From Verrucomicrobiales bacterium (GTDB lineage Bacteria > Verrucomicrobiota > Verrucomicrobiia > Verrucomicrobiales > DEV007): a DNA stretch of 64,000 nucleotides. A program made the position numbers and the translations under genes. The stretch lies in contig JARGNG010000003.1 of NCBI GenBank assembly GCA_029213265.1, forward strand, positions 65,131 to 129,130, written 5' to 3'. Every line of letters starts with the position of its first letter. The stretch's first letter is position 1. The notes below the pieces were generated by a model. That model made no database searches. It was not told where the DNA came from and worked only from the letters and a program-made list of their open reading frames with translations. Positions 37,097-45,577 of this stretch are shown here, piece by piece.

Positions 37097-37111
37097 TTGG
37101 AATGTTTCCAA
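37097..37111. promoter_or_regulatory. Inverted repeat TTGGAA-TGT-TTCCAA, candidate operator
   Basis: A perfect 6+3+6 palindrome in the 257-base divergent region between the acyl carrier protein gene and MBOAT cassette 2. Symmetry and position fit a regulator binding site acting on one or both genes, but no second copy was noticed. Confidence 0.35.
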
Positions 37112-37232
37112 AAACCATAAAGTCTGCTATTCCATTCGTTTTCCCGCGGTTATTAGTTGTGCCTCAGATTTCGAAGCCAAAACTTAGCTCGGGAATCCTT
37201 TCCTGTTTAATTGCCTCCACAATTTCGTATCG

Positions 37233-38648
37233 ATGAGTTTTACCTCAATCACTTTTTGGAGCTTCTTTGTCCTTGTGTTTGCGATCTATCGGATCGTGCC
37301 TTTCAGAATTCAGAATCGGCTATTGCTTGTCGCGAGCCAAATTTTTTATGGCTGGTGGGATTGGCGCTTTTTAGGCCTTCTTTGGATAACCATTATTTCT
37401 GATTATTTGATTGGAAAGGCGCTTCATGGGACTCGGGACAAAATTGCAAGGAAACGGTTAATGACATTGTCACTTTTCGTGAATTTGGGAATCCTTGCGA
37501 CGTTCAAATACGCTAACTTTTTCTCAGCCGAAGCAAGTGACTTGCTCGATTGGTTAGGGATCAACCACTCGGTCAGTATTCTGGAAATTGTTCTTCCCAT
37601 TGGGATTTCTTTCTACACCTTCCAGAGTTTGAGCTATGTGATTGATATTTATCGCAAGCAGCTGGACCCAGTGAATGATCTAGGAGACTATGCCCTCTTC
37701 GTTTCCTTCTTCCCTCAATTGGTTGCAGGACCTATTGAGCGCGCTTCGCGCCTCCTCCCACAGGTGACTCGACCTCGAGAAGCCCTCAATACGATTTCCT
37801 TCAGGGATGGCCTTTACCTGGTCCTTTTCGGACTCTTTATGAAACTAGTGATTGCTGACAATTTGGCAACAATTGTTGATTATTGCTTTAGTCTAGCACC
37901 TGATCAAATGGGACGGCTTGATGTATTGCTAGGGGCTTACGCATTCACCTTTCAAATTTATGGCGATTTTTACGGATACAGCTGCATTGCCCAGGGACTT
38001 GCCTTGTGGATGGGGTTCAAGTTAATGTTCAATTTTAGGACCCCTTTCTTTTCTGGATCAGTTTCAGAATTTTGGCAGCGTTGGCACATTAGCCTGTCCA
38101 GCTGGTTGCGAGACTATGTTTATTATAGTTTCGGAGGTGCACGCAGTCGATGGAAGCCATACCGAAACCTCCTTGTTACGATGGCCCTCGCCGGACTTTG
38201 GCATGGTGCAAACTGGACATTCGTTCTTTGGGGTTCCTTTTTTGGCGTGTGCATGGCGATTGAGCGCCTCTACCAGACGATTCAGGGCACAAGAAAGGCT
38301 TCAGGCCATCTTTGGAATGCCTTTAAGATTTTTTGCACCTTTCACATCATTGTATTTTCCATGATGATTTTTCGGAGCCAATCACTTGATCAGCTTGTTT
38401 CCTTCATACAAACGCTGAAGGTAGGCGGATCCGCAAATCAGAACGTTTTACTATATGGAAGCAGCCTTCTCGCAGCGCTCTGCGTTCCGCTTTTGATTTA
38501 CGAGACATGGCAGTATCGTAGTAATGACCCGCTTGTTCTAATGAAAGCAAATTGGAGATTACGCGTGATTTTCTTGTTGGTCATGGTCCTATCACTCTTC
38601 TTCTTCCGTGCATCTTCGACCGTGGAGTTTATTTATTTTCAATTTTAA
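37233..38648 (+). CDS. MBOAT-family O-acyltransferase (AlgI-like), cassette 2
   Basis: An intact 471-residue polytopic membrane protein of the AlgI/DltB/PatA group. Conserved landmarks are QNRLLLVASQIFYGWWDWRF near the N terminus, [38 protein letters not shown], the active-site [19 protein letters not shown] with its His, and LAGLWHGANWTFVLWG with the second His. It transfers an acyl group from a cytoplasmic thioester to an extracytoplasmic carrier or protein for polysaccharide O-acylation. It begins with MSFTSITFWSFFVLVF. It is about 40-50% similar by eye to the frameshifted copy at 30626-32048. The SGNH partner follows four bases after its stop. Confidence 0.9.
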   Translation: MSFTSITFWSFFVLVFAIYRIVPFRIQNRLLLVASQIFYGWWDWRFLGLLWITIISDYLIGKALHGTRDKIARKRLMTLSLFVNLGILATFKYANFFSAEASDLLDWLGINHSVSILEIVLPIGISFYTFQSLSYVIDIYRKQLDPVNDLGDYALFVSFFPQLVAGPIERASRLLPQVTRPREALNTISFRDGLYLVLFGLFMKLVIADNLATIVDYCFSLAPDQMGRLDVLLGAYAFTFQIYGDFYGYSCIAQGLALWMGFKLMFNFRTPFFSGSVSEFWQRWHISLSSWLRDYVYYSFGGARSRWKPYRNLLVTMALAGLWHGANWTFVLWGSFFGVCMAIERLYQTIQGTRKASGHLWNAFKIFCTFHIIVFSMMIFRSQSLDQLVSFIQTLKVGGSANQNVLLYGSSLLAALCVPLLIYETWQYRSNDPLVLMKANWRLRVIFLLVMVLSLFFFRASSTVEFIYFQF

Positions 38649-38652
38649 GATA

Positions 38653-39627
38653 ATGGCGCAAGGAATCGTCCGACTAATTAAAGGGAACGAAGAGGCTCGT
38701 GTCATCTCCGTGGTTTTGGGAACGCTTATTCTGCTTGAGTTTGCGCTCAGCTTTAGTCTCTCGAGCCTTTCAATCGACCACTCTCATATTATGTCGATGC
38801 GAGAAGTAGGAGATTCAATGCGGCTGGACTCGAGACCAAAAATTCTGGTCTTAGGAAATTCCCAGGCTCGCCGCGGCATAGACAAAGATATTTTGTCGCG
38901 CAAACTTCGGGAAGAATTTGGCACAGAATTTGCCTTCTACCAGTTTGTTCCGGACGGAGGCACAATCAGCGACTGGAGGTTCGGGTGGGATAAGTTCTTC
39001 TCGGATGGTAGACTCGGCAACTCTTCAATCGTATTGATCTGTGGTGGTAGCGGCCATCTGGATGATCGTGCTGCCGATCCAAAGCAAATTGGTTCAAACT
39101 ATGTTGGTGCAATTGATCTTCTTCCGGTGATGTTTGAGGAGTTTTCCACGACAGAAAATCGACTTCAGCTTGTGGCTTCATGGGCATCCCTTTGCTACTC
39201 CAACGGGTTTCGTGTACAGCGGCGGCTTCGCGAGACTCTTTTCCCTCGGTATAGATTGGCGGCTCAAGCTATCAATGAGCAAAGCAAAAAGACTTCCCGG
39301 CAACGAAATGGAAACGAGACTAAGGAAGAAGGCCTCGAGCAGCTTAGCCGATTTGTTGGAGCGAGAACAAATGAAGGACTCAGGGTCGTGGTGATTAACA
39401 CCCCGAATTTTCTACCTTATTCCCCCCCGGTAGATATAGATACTATTATTTCTGATGCGGGAGGCAGCTACTTCGATTTCCGGTATGTTAAAGAAATTGA
39501 CGACTCCTGCTTTATTGATCCTTACGGCACGGATCCCTTTCATCTAAATGACCGTGGTGCTGCTATTTTCACTTCCCGTTTGGCTCAACTACTAGCGGTC
39601 GAACAAAAAGCAAATGGAAGAGAGTGA
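38653..39627 (+). CDS. SGNH-like accessory protein of MBOAT cassette 2
   Basis: A 324-residue protein with a membrane anchor (VISVVLGTLILLEFALSFSL) and a periplasmic SGNH-like domain: block I ILVLGNSQARRGID, and DPYGTDPFHLNDRGAAIF as the Asp-x-x-His block near the C terminus. Block III is weak. It has the same plan as the product of 29713-30621 (LGNS-x-x-R-x-GID in both). ATG at 38653 is used because the frame upstream lies inside the MBOAT gene. It should act with its MBOAT partner to acylate the polymer. A C7 tract (39422-39428) lies in the coding region without disturbing the frame. Confidence 0.75.
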   Translation: MAQGIVRLIKGNEEARVISVVLGTLILLEFALSFSLSSLSIDHSHIMSMREVGDSMRLDSRPKILVLGNSQARRGIDKDILSRKLREEFGTEFAFYQFVPDGGTISDWRFGWDKFFSDGRLGNSSIVLICGGSGHLDDRAADPKQIGSNYVGAIDLLPVMFEEFSTTENRLQLVASWASLCYSNGFRVQRRLRETLFPRYRLAAQAINEQSKKTSRQRNGNETKEEGLEQLSRFVGARTNEGLRVVVINTPNFLPYSPPVDIDTIISDAGGSYFDFRYVKEIDDSCFIDPYGTDPFHLNDRGAAIFTSRLAQLLAVEQKANGRE

Positions 39628-39732
39628 ATCAGAAATCCAGCTTTTTTTACTCAGGAGTTTAGCCGAAAATCCTCTAATCGCCAACCGTGCGGTTTTGCGG
39701 GACAACGTCAATGATTCCATACTTCATCCAGC

Positions 39733-40551
39733 TTACAAATCCATCGCCGAGGAGGGCGAGGTCGATTTCCGTATGAACAAAGAGTCAACTTCTATCATCT
39801 CACCAAGGTCAGTCTTAGAAATTGGACATAATGAGCTGATTGCAAATCCACGATCTTCCAGAAACTTAGCAACGGTGTGATAGTCCGGCGCACCCTCATA
39901 TATCTGCTTTAGAGATAACTCGATCTGCAAACCAGCAACCAAATCAAGATAGCCTCCTAACCCACTAATCACATTCAAATCGAATCCCTGCGTATCTGTT
40001 TTCAGGAATATTTTTGGTGCAGGAACAGTTTTGAAGAGATCCTCCAAGAGAGTATCCAACCTCCTAACAGTAACTTTACGCTGTTCGTTATCCTGCCCGG
40101 CATACTCAAATCGCTCGTCAAAGAAATCATTGGGAGACAGTAAGGATGAAAAATCTAAACTGCTCTTCGTAACAGTCATAACAGATTCACTATCCTCCGC
40201 GCCTGCTGCAAAAGGAAAGACACTCCACAGGGTATCCAGTGAAGCTTTCTCTTCCAGAAGGCTTCGAGGTTCGCTAACAGGTTCGAAAGATAGAATTTTT
40301 CCACTGTATTTGTGATTCCGGATCATCACTCCGAAATCTCCAACATTCGCCCCCACATCTAGAACGACATCTATGTCTTGCTCTCTCAAAAACGCACCTA
40401 CAGCGTCATCAAAACATAGCCGCCCTACTCTTCGCTCAATCTCCCGACGAGATAATGCATTTTGCTTGAGAAGGAGAACACCCTTCCCGATCAAACCAGA
40501 CCAACTCAGCCTTTGAACGATACTACTCAACTTGGGAATTCGGAATCTCAT
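39733..40551 (-). CDS. FkbM-family methyltransferase
   Basis: A 272-residue class I methyltransferase. Motif I is VVLDVGANVGDFGVMI, strand 2 ends in ILSFEPVSE, and IFLKTDTQGFDLNVISG is the FkbM-type active-site region. Such enzymes O-methylate sugar hydroxyls in surface polysaccharides. It differs from the copy at 10074 in having a short N-terminal extension and a different C-terminal end. It converges with the SGNH gene of cassette 2 and heads a minus-strand group with the GT2 and flippase genes, 216 bases apart from the former. Confidence 0.82.
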   Translation of the reverse strand: MRFRIPKLSSIVQRLSWSGLIGKGVLLLKQNALSRREIERRVGRLCFDDAVGAFLREQDIDVVLDVGANVGDFGVMIRNHKYSGKILSFEPVSEPRSLLEEKASLDTLWSVFPFAAGAEDSESVMTVTKSSLDFSSLLSPNDFFDERFEYAGQDNEQRKVTVRRLDTLLEDLFKTVPAPKIFLKTDTQGFDLNVISGLGGYLDLVAGLQIELSLKQIYEGAPDYHTVAKFLEDRGFAISSLCPISKTDLGEMIEVDSLFIRKSTSPSSAMDL

Positions 40552-40767
40552 ACACTAGTCCATTGGGAAGTCGAAGCCGAACTATTGAACGTTCTTAGCT
40601 CACAATACACACCGCATCAAGGCCAAAAGGAGACCGCAGTCGAGCTTCTTGTCCCATATTCGATCGCTTTCGATGGAGAGTCAAATCGTTCAAAAAATTC
40701 TTGAGGCTGCTGTTGCACTTTGAGCCACTCCCGTCCCCGCCCCAAATTATTCCCGCAACATTCGCAG

Positions 40768-41685
40768 CTATTCGGATCGACTGGAAATCGCTCGAATAAG
40801 GAGCACGACAAGCCTGCGTAATCTAACCAAAGAGGGCGAATTGGGAACAGCGCATGCGGGTAAAACTGGACAGTGGAGAAAAGAAAGCGCCAATTCCCAG
40901 AGGGCACGACCAAAATTACCTTGTTCGGCATACACTCCGCTTGCCTGAAGGTCAAGAACGGAACGAGCCTGGATCCACACCAAAGAACTGACATGCTGAA
41001 AGTCGGGGGATTCTTCTGCCTTTGCTAAAAATGTTCTTCCCCCCGCCTTCATTTTCCTTGCATTTTTTGATGCACTGGTGGGACGATTTGTGAAATAGAA
41101 GCACTTTGCATTCAGTTCGATCACCTCCCACTTCACCGCTATCCTTGCCCAGAGATCACGATCCTCCGAATGGGTCATTTCAGCGTCATATCCCCCAACA
41201 TTTTCAAAAGCTTTTCTTCGGACAAGAACCGCAGAACAGATCCGGTTGCGCAGCACAAAATCTTGAGCTGAAAACTGGGTTTCCTCTAAATCAGTGCCAC
41301 TTACGGCTTTCTGTTCCGGAATTTCCTCCCCATAGAATATTCTTCCTGTAACCAGTCCGCACGACTCCCCCCGCGCATTCATCCGCGAAACCAACAACTC
41401 AAGAGCACCAGGAAGAATGCGATCGTCTGCGTCCAAAAACAGGAAAAACTCTGAATTTGCATTTGATACACCCAGATTTCTTGCCGTTGACACACCCTGA
41501 TTTTTTTGTCGGACATACGTGACTGCTTCACCAAACTCACGGACCCTTTTCTCCGTTTCGTCTGTTGACCCATCATCAACGACGATAATTTGAAGGTCGG
41601 GAAAGCTCTGATGAATCAACGATTCGATTGCCCCTCCAATAAACGCCTCCTCGTTGTAACATGGAATAATCGCCGAAATGCTCAT
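40768..41685 (-). CDS. GT2-family glycosyltransferase
   Basis: A 305-residue GT-A enzyme: AIIPCYNEEAFIGGAIESL, VVDDGSTDETE, and the metal-binding FLFLDADDRI (D-x-D) lie in the first 95 residues, and a HSEDRDLWARI (E-D, acceptor loop) follows near 190. No membrane segments are evident, so it acts on a lipid-linked acceptor from the cytoplasm. Sugar and linkage cannot be predicted. It lies between the FkbM and flippase genes on the same strand. Confidence 0.83.
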   Translation of the reverse strand: MSISAIIPCYNEEAFIGGAIESLIHQSFPDLQIIVVDDGSTDETEKRVREFGEAVTYVRQKNQGVSTARNLGVSNANSEFFLFLDADDRILPGALELLVSRMNARGESCGLVTGRIFYGEEIPEQKAVSGTDLEETQFSAQDFVLRNRICSAVLVRRKAFENVGGYDAEMTHSEDRDLWARIAVKWEVIELNAKCFYFTNRPTSASKNARKMKAGGRTFLAKAEESPDFQHVSSLVWIQARSVLDLQASGVYAEQGNFGRALWELALSFLHCPVLPACAVPNSPSLVRLRRLVVLLIRAISSRSE

Positions 41686-41795
41686 TGTAGAGGTCCCCTC
41701 CGAATCTTAATACCGTGCATCACTTTGGTGCTTGCTCCTCCATCAATCAGTTAGAATTATTTTGTCAGCATAGGAATGGGATTCCTCGATTCAAC

Positions 41796-43301
41796 TTACG
41801 TGAATCTTTTTAGCAAGGCCAAGACCTGTTTCTTTTGGCTAGAATCCAATATCGTCAACCAGACGCCCCCGAGGATCAGAAGGACATGCCCCCCTCCCAG
41901 TATGGAAAGCCGGAGGTAGTCAGGCTCCAACCAATTCCTTACTATGCCGTACCAGAACAGCGAAAAACCGCCAACAATACCAAAACTTGGCAGAAAAGCG
42001 ACTAGATATCGCCAGATTGATATATTGAGTGCCTTGGAAACCAAAACAGGCACGACTAGGAGGTAAACCAACAAAAGTTCCAAAGCGGTTCCCCAGACAA
42101 CACCAAAGAAACCGACCCACTGAAGAAGGATCAAACTGAAAATCAAATTTGCAATTCCCCCGCCGAATCCGAGCAAGGCAACTTGGCGTTCCCGCCCCGT
42201 CGTCTGAAGAAGACCGTAGGCTGGGTACTGTGCCAACATGATGACATAAGGAATCACGAGAATCAGCACAACCGTCCCCGAATCCTCAAATTCGGGTCCA
42301 ATCCAACGTTCAACAAAATAGGGCGCATAGATCGCGAGGCCACTACCACCCATCATCGCAAGGGCAGCACTGAGCTGGGCAATTTTAAAAAATGACTGCC
42401 GAAGCGCCGTTTGATCATCTCTTCCTTCCACCTGGCTTAGAGCAGCAAACAAAGGCCCACCGAACACTGCGTTGATAAGGTCTGCAAACGTCTCAAGCAA
42501 TCGATTTCCAATCGAATATATCGGAATTCGAGCAAGCCCGCTGAAGGAGCCTATAAGAAGAGGGTCAACGCCAGTTCGAAGACTGCTGCCAATGCCGAAA
42601 AAGACAAGAGTTGATCCGTATTTCAAGACTTCCTTGACGAGGCCTGGACGAAAGAATTTCGTGGTTATCTGCACCTCTGGATCAACCTTTCGGGCGAACA
42701 GAAATACAAGAAGCTGTTCGATAAGATCCACGGATACGTGAACTACGATCAGAGTTGGGATGCCATAGCCTTTCCATAGCAATATCACAACCAGGACCGA
42801 TTGCAGGATCGTCTTTGCGAGGGAGCAAACCACGATCAGATCGTAGCGGACGTGACTGCGAAGAAGGACCCGGAAAATCCGGGTGAGGAATCTCACAGCA
42901 ATATCGAGGCCGAATGCAAGTATGATCCATCGCAACAATCCCCCATATTCCTCCCCGCCGAAAAAGATCGGTGCTACGCCAGCAACGATCAGTGTCACAG
43001 GAATCATCGCAAACCCGATTCTTCGGTAGATCACAAGCAATGTGCTAAGATATGCTTGATATTTTTCCCGGTTGCCACTTCCAATCTCCCTGGCAAGGAA
43101 TCGAGTTCCCGCAATCGTGACGCCGAGATCAAGAAGATGGAAATAGCCAACGATTGCCATTGCGAGCAGCCAAACGCCATAGCGAACCTCTCCCAACTCG
43201 CTGATCATCAGCGGAGTTACCACAAAAACCGTGGCTATCTTTACGAGATGATCGAACACATTGAGAGATGAACTGCGAAACAATTTCGAAGCCAGGCTCA
43301 T
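41796..43301 (-). CDS. Lipid-linked oligosaccharide flippase (Wzx-like)
   Basis: A 501-residue protein with about twelve to fourteen hydrophobic helices, matching the MOP/Polysacc_synt fold: ITKFFRPGLVKEVLKYGSTLVFFGIGSSL in the middle (quoted in parts: GLVKEVLKYG, FFGIGSSL), and Arg/Asp residues within helices. It moves undecaprenyl-linked repeat units from the cytoplasmic to the periplasmic side. Along with the Wzy-like protein at 28014 and the tyrosine autokinase it completes a Wzx/Wzy pathway. No paralogue was seen in the window. Confidence 0.85.
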   Translation of the reverse strand: MSLASKLFRSSSLNVFDHLVKIATVFVVTPLMISELGEVRYGVWLLAMAIVGYFHLLDLGVTIAGTRFLAREIGSGNREKYQAYLSTLLVIYRRIGFAMIPVTLIVAGVAPIFFGGEEYGGLLRWIILAFGLDIAVRFLTRIFRVLLRSHVRYDLIVVCSLAKTILQSVLVVILLWKGYGIPTLIVVHVSVDLIEQLLVFLFARKVDPEVQITTKFFRPGLVKEVLKYGSTLVFFGIGSSLRTGVDPLLIGSFSGLARIPIYSIGNRLLETFADLINAVFGGPLFAALSQVEGRDDQTALRQSFFKIAQLSAALAMMGGSGLAIYAPYFVERWIGPEFEDSGTVVLILVIPYVIMLAQYPAYGLLQTTGRERQVALLGFGGGIANLIFSLILLQWVGFFGVVWGTALELLLVYLLVVPVLVSKALNISIWRYLVAFLPSFGIVGGFSLFWYGIVRNWLEPDYLRLSILGGGHVLLILGGVWLTILDSSQKKQVLALLKRFT

Positions 43302-43376
43302 AGTTTCGGGGATTCGCAGATCAACTCACTTGAAACGTTACTTTCGCTTCTTTGAAAGATTCCTGTTCCCAGCGAT

Positions 43377-44387
43377 TTACACAACATTTCGAAGATACCA
43401 GTCCATTGCCAGTGCCAGCCCCTCACCCAGATTGTGAGTCGGTTCGAATCCAAGTTCCTCCCTGACTCGACTCGTATCTGCCAGGGAGTGACGAACATCA
43501 CCAGAGCGAAAATCACGGTATACAGGATCCGGGATTTTAAGATCGGGCCGGGTTTCCTGTAAGACACTGCGAATCTCCAGGAAAAGCTCGTTCAGTGTAA
43601 TACGTCCACCAATCGCCACGTTAAAGACACGACTTGGATTCATCAACTCCGGAACAAGGGCCGCTCGAAGGTTGGCTTGAACCACATTAGCGACGTAAGT
43701 GAAATCTCTCGATGTCTCACCATCTCCATTGATATAAACGGGCTCCTGATGGATCATTGATTTGACCCATAGAGGAAGCACGGCTGCGTAGGGGCCATCG
43801 GGATCTTGACGAGGGCCGAAAACATTGAAGTATCGGAGGCCAACGATTTCCATATCGTACGCTCGGGAGAAGCCGTTGGCGTACGATTCACAAATTGCCT
43901 TGGTCGCAGCGTATGGAGAAAGCAGGTTCCCAGTTTTTTCTTCGACCTTGGGGAGGTTGGGTTCATCCCCGTAAACAGAACTGGATGAGGCATACACAAC
44001 ACGACGAATCCCCTCCTCTTTTGCGGCAGTAAATAGGTTTACGGTTCCGGTAACGTTGCTTCGATGACTGCTGAGCGGATCCGCAATCGATCGAGGCACC
44101 GAACCTAGCGCGCCCTGATGGAGGATCAGATCCACGCCACCTACAGCCTCACGGCAAACCGACTCGTCGGCCAGATCGCCTGTTATCATGCGAAAGCGTC
44201 CCCACTTTTCAGGGGTCAAATCCTGCTCCAAGTCGAGGAGATTTGACTCATGCCCTGCCGAAAGATTATCAAGAACGGTTACTTGCTGATCTGCTTTTAG
44301 AAGGAACTCCACCAAATGGGACCCTATGAAACCTGCCCCGCCAGTTACGAGCCAGTGCCTTGGCTTTGATTGATAGAGATCGAACAT
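43377..44387 (-). CDS. NAD-dependent UDP-sugar 4-epimerase (TviC/WbpP-like)
   Basis: An extended short-chain dehydrogenase of 336 residues. VTGGAGFIGSHL is the NAD site, ASSSSVYGDEPNLP contains the Ser of the catalytic triad, and SPYAATKAICESYA supplies Tyr-x3-Lys. RYFNVFGPRQDPDGPYAAVLP is the substrate-loop signature shared with UDP-GlcNAc 4-epimerases of the Vi-antigen type. With the TviB-like dehydrogenase at 2020 it could produce UDP-GalNAc uronic acid. ATG at 44387 gives MFDLYQSKPRHWLVTGG; the upstream frame to 44444 adds an unlikely Cys-rich extension. Confidence 0.83.
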   Translation of the reverse strand: MFDLYQSKPRHWLVTGGAGFIGSHLVEFLLKADQQVTVLDNLSAGHESNLLDLEQDLTPEKWGRFRMITGDLADESVCREAVGGVDLILHQGALGSVPRSIADPLSSHRSNVTGTVNLFTAAKEEGIRRVVYASSSSVYGDEPNLPKVEEKTGNLLSPYAATKAICESYANGFSRAYDMEIVGLRYFNVFGPRQDPDGPYAAVLPLWVKSMIHQEPVYINGDGETSRDFTYVANVVQANLRAALVPELMNPSRVFNVAIGGRITLNELFLEIRSVLQETRPDLKIPDPVYRDFRSGDVRHSLADTSRVREELGFEPTHNLGEGLALAMDWYLRNVV

Positions 44388-44488
44388 CGTATCTAAATAT
44401 CGCTTTAAATGAGCACACTTAGCAGCGCAATCGCTCGAAAACAACTAAACATCTCGCCTGAAGCGATCGAAAATCACGATTCATTGGT

Positions 44489-45556
44489 TCACGGCCGAAG
44501 ACGGAATTGATAGTCCCGATACTGGCCGGGATCGCCGGTGCACCCATCCTCGGCGGCATGCACCAGGTTGGTCATTTCCCGGGCCGTCACGTAATGGATC
44601 TGAAGGTCGGCAGCGTCCGGGAGGGATTCATGAAAACGGCGCATCCCCTCTCCCAGCAGCATCTCAAAGTTCGATTCGATCCCGCCATGGGTATGAAATT
44701 TGGCGAACACCCAGTCCGGTTTCCCCTCGACCGAAATACGCTGGCGCGCCGCCAGATCCAGTCGGGAAGGAGTCGGTGGATTCGCTCCCGTCAAATCCCC
44801 GTTTTCGATTCTCGGAACGAGTCCCCATTTTCGCCATCCCCAGTTCAGGGCCAGCGGACCCTGGATCATGAGGAGTTTCGTGCGGTCCTCCCGGCGCGCG
44901 GCCCCTTCTCCAAATACGACCGGAATTCCGCGGTTGAGAGCCTCTGCCCCTGCCAAATCCTCTGCGTAGGCGATGGAATTTACGAGCCGCGACTGGGACG
45001 GCGAAGGCGCCGAAGGCATCGTGAAATCCGCGTAGCAACCGGTATCTCTCAGGATCGGAATCTCCCGGTCGACACCACATCCTTTGCCCTCGGGATGCGA
45101 ATGATTCAGCGCCCAGTTTCCGTGGATAAAACCGTATCGGGTCTCGCCCGCTTTATCCACCGGGAGCAATCCGTGACTCTCCAGATTCCGCTTTCCGTTC
45201 TCAAGCGCCTCCCGGACTCCCGCGGGGGTATCGTTCTCGTGATGCAAATGAATTTCCACTTCCGAGCCCGTCTTCCGGCAGAGTCCCGCAAGTCGGTCCA
45301 GCAAATCGGGGTCATACTGCTCGACCGGAAAGAAAAAAGTATGCCGGGGCTGAATGCCCTCCACGTCGCGAAAGGGTTCGATCAGTTTTGGAAACTGCTC
45401 CTCCCAAATCGCGAGCCGTTTCATCGCGCCCTCTTTGTCAGAAGCGTGGAGAGGCTCAAAATGATCACACACGCTCAAAAACAGATGGACCGGTCCCTCC
45501 GTTTGAGGAATCCGGCGTTTGAGGTAAGGCAAGAGCCACTTATCAAGAGCACGCAT
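44489..45556 (-). CDS. Polysaccharide-deacetylase-like protein of the EPS locus
   Basis: A 355-residue soluble protein without signal peptide. SVCDHFEPLH near the N terminus, EIHLHHENDT and FIHGNWALNHSHPEGKG look like metal-binding strands of a glycoside hydrolase/deacetylase beta-alpha barrel, although the classical NodB order is not preserved. The C-terminal WVFAKFHTHGGIESN adds a further His pair. I therefore assign the fold but not the reaction; deacetylation of an N-acetyl sugar is the likeliest role given the context. A reading frame of 549 codons on the opposite strand of the same DNA shows no features and is regarded as a shadow. Confidence 0.6.
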   Translation of the reverse strand: MRALDKWLLPYLKRRIPQTEGPVHLFLSVCDHFEPLHASDKEGAMKRLAIWEEQFPKLIEPFRDVEGIQPRHTFFFPVEQYDPDLLDRLAGLCRKTGSEVEIHLHHENDTPAGVREALENGKRNLESHGLLPVDKAGETRYGFIHGNWALNHSHPEGKGCGVDREIPILRDTGCYADFTMPSAPSPSQSRLVNSIAYAEDLAGAEALNRGIPVVFGEGAARREDRTKLLMIQGPLALNWGWRKWGLVPRIENGDLTGANPPTPSRLDLAARQRISVEGKPDWVFAKFHTHGGIESNFEMLLGEGMRRFHESLPDAADLQIHYVTAREMTNLVHAAEDGCTGDPGQYRDYQFRLRP

Positions 45557-45577
45557 CAGATATTTTCGCGGGTTGAT

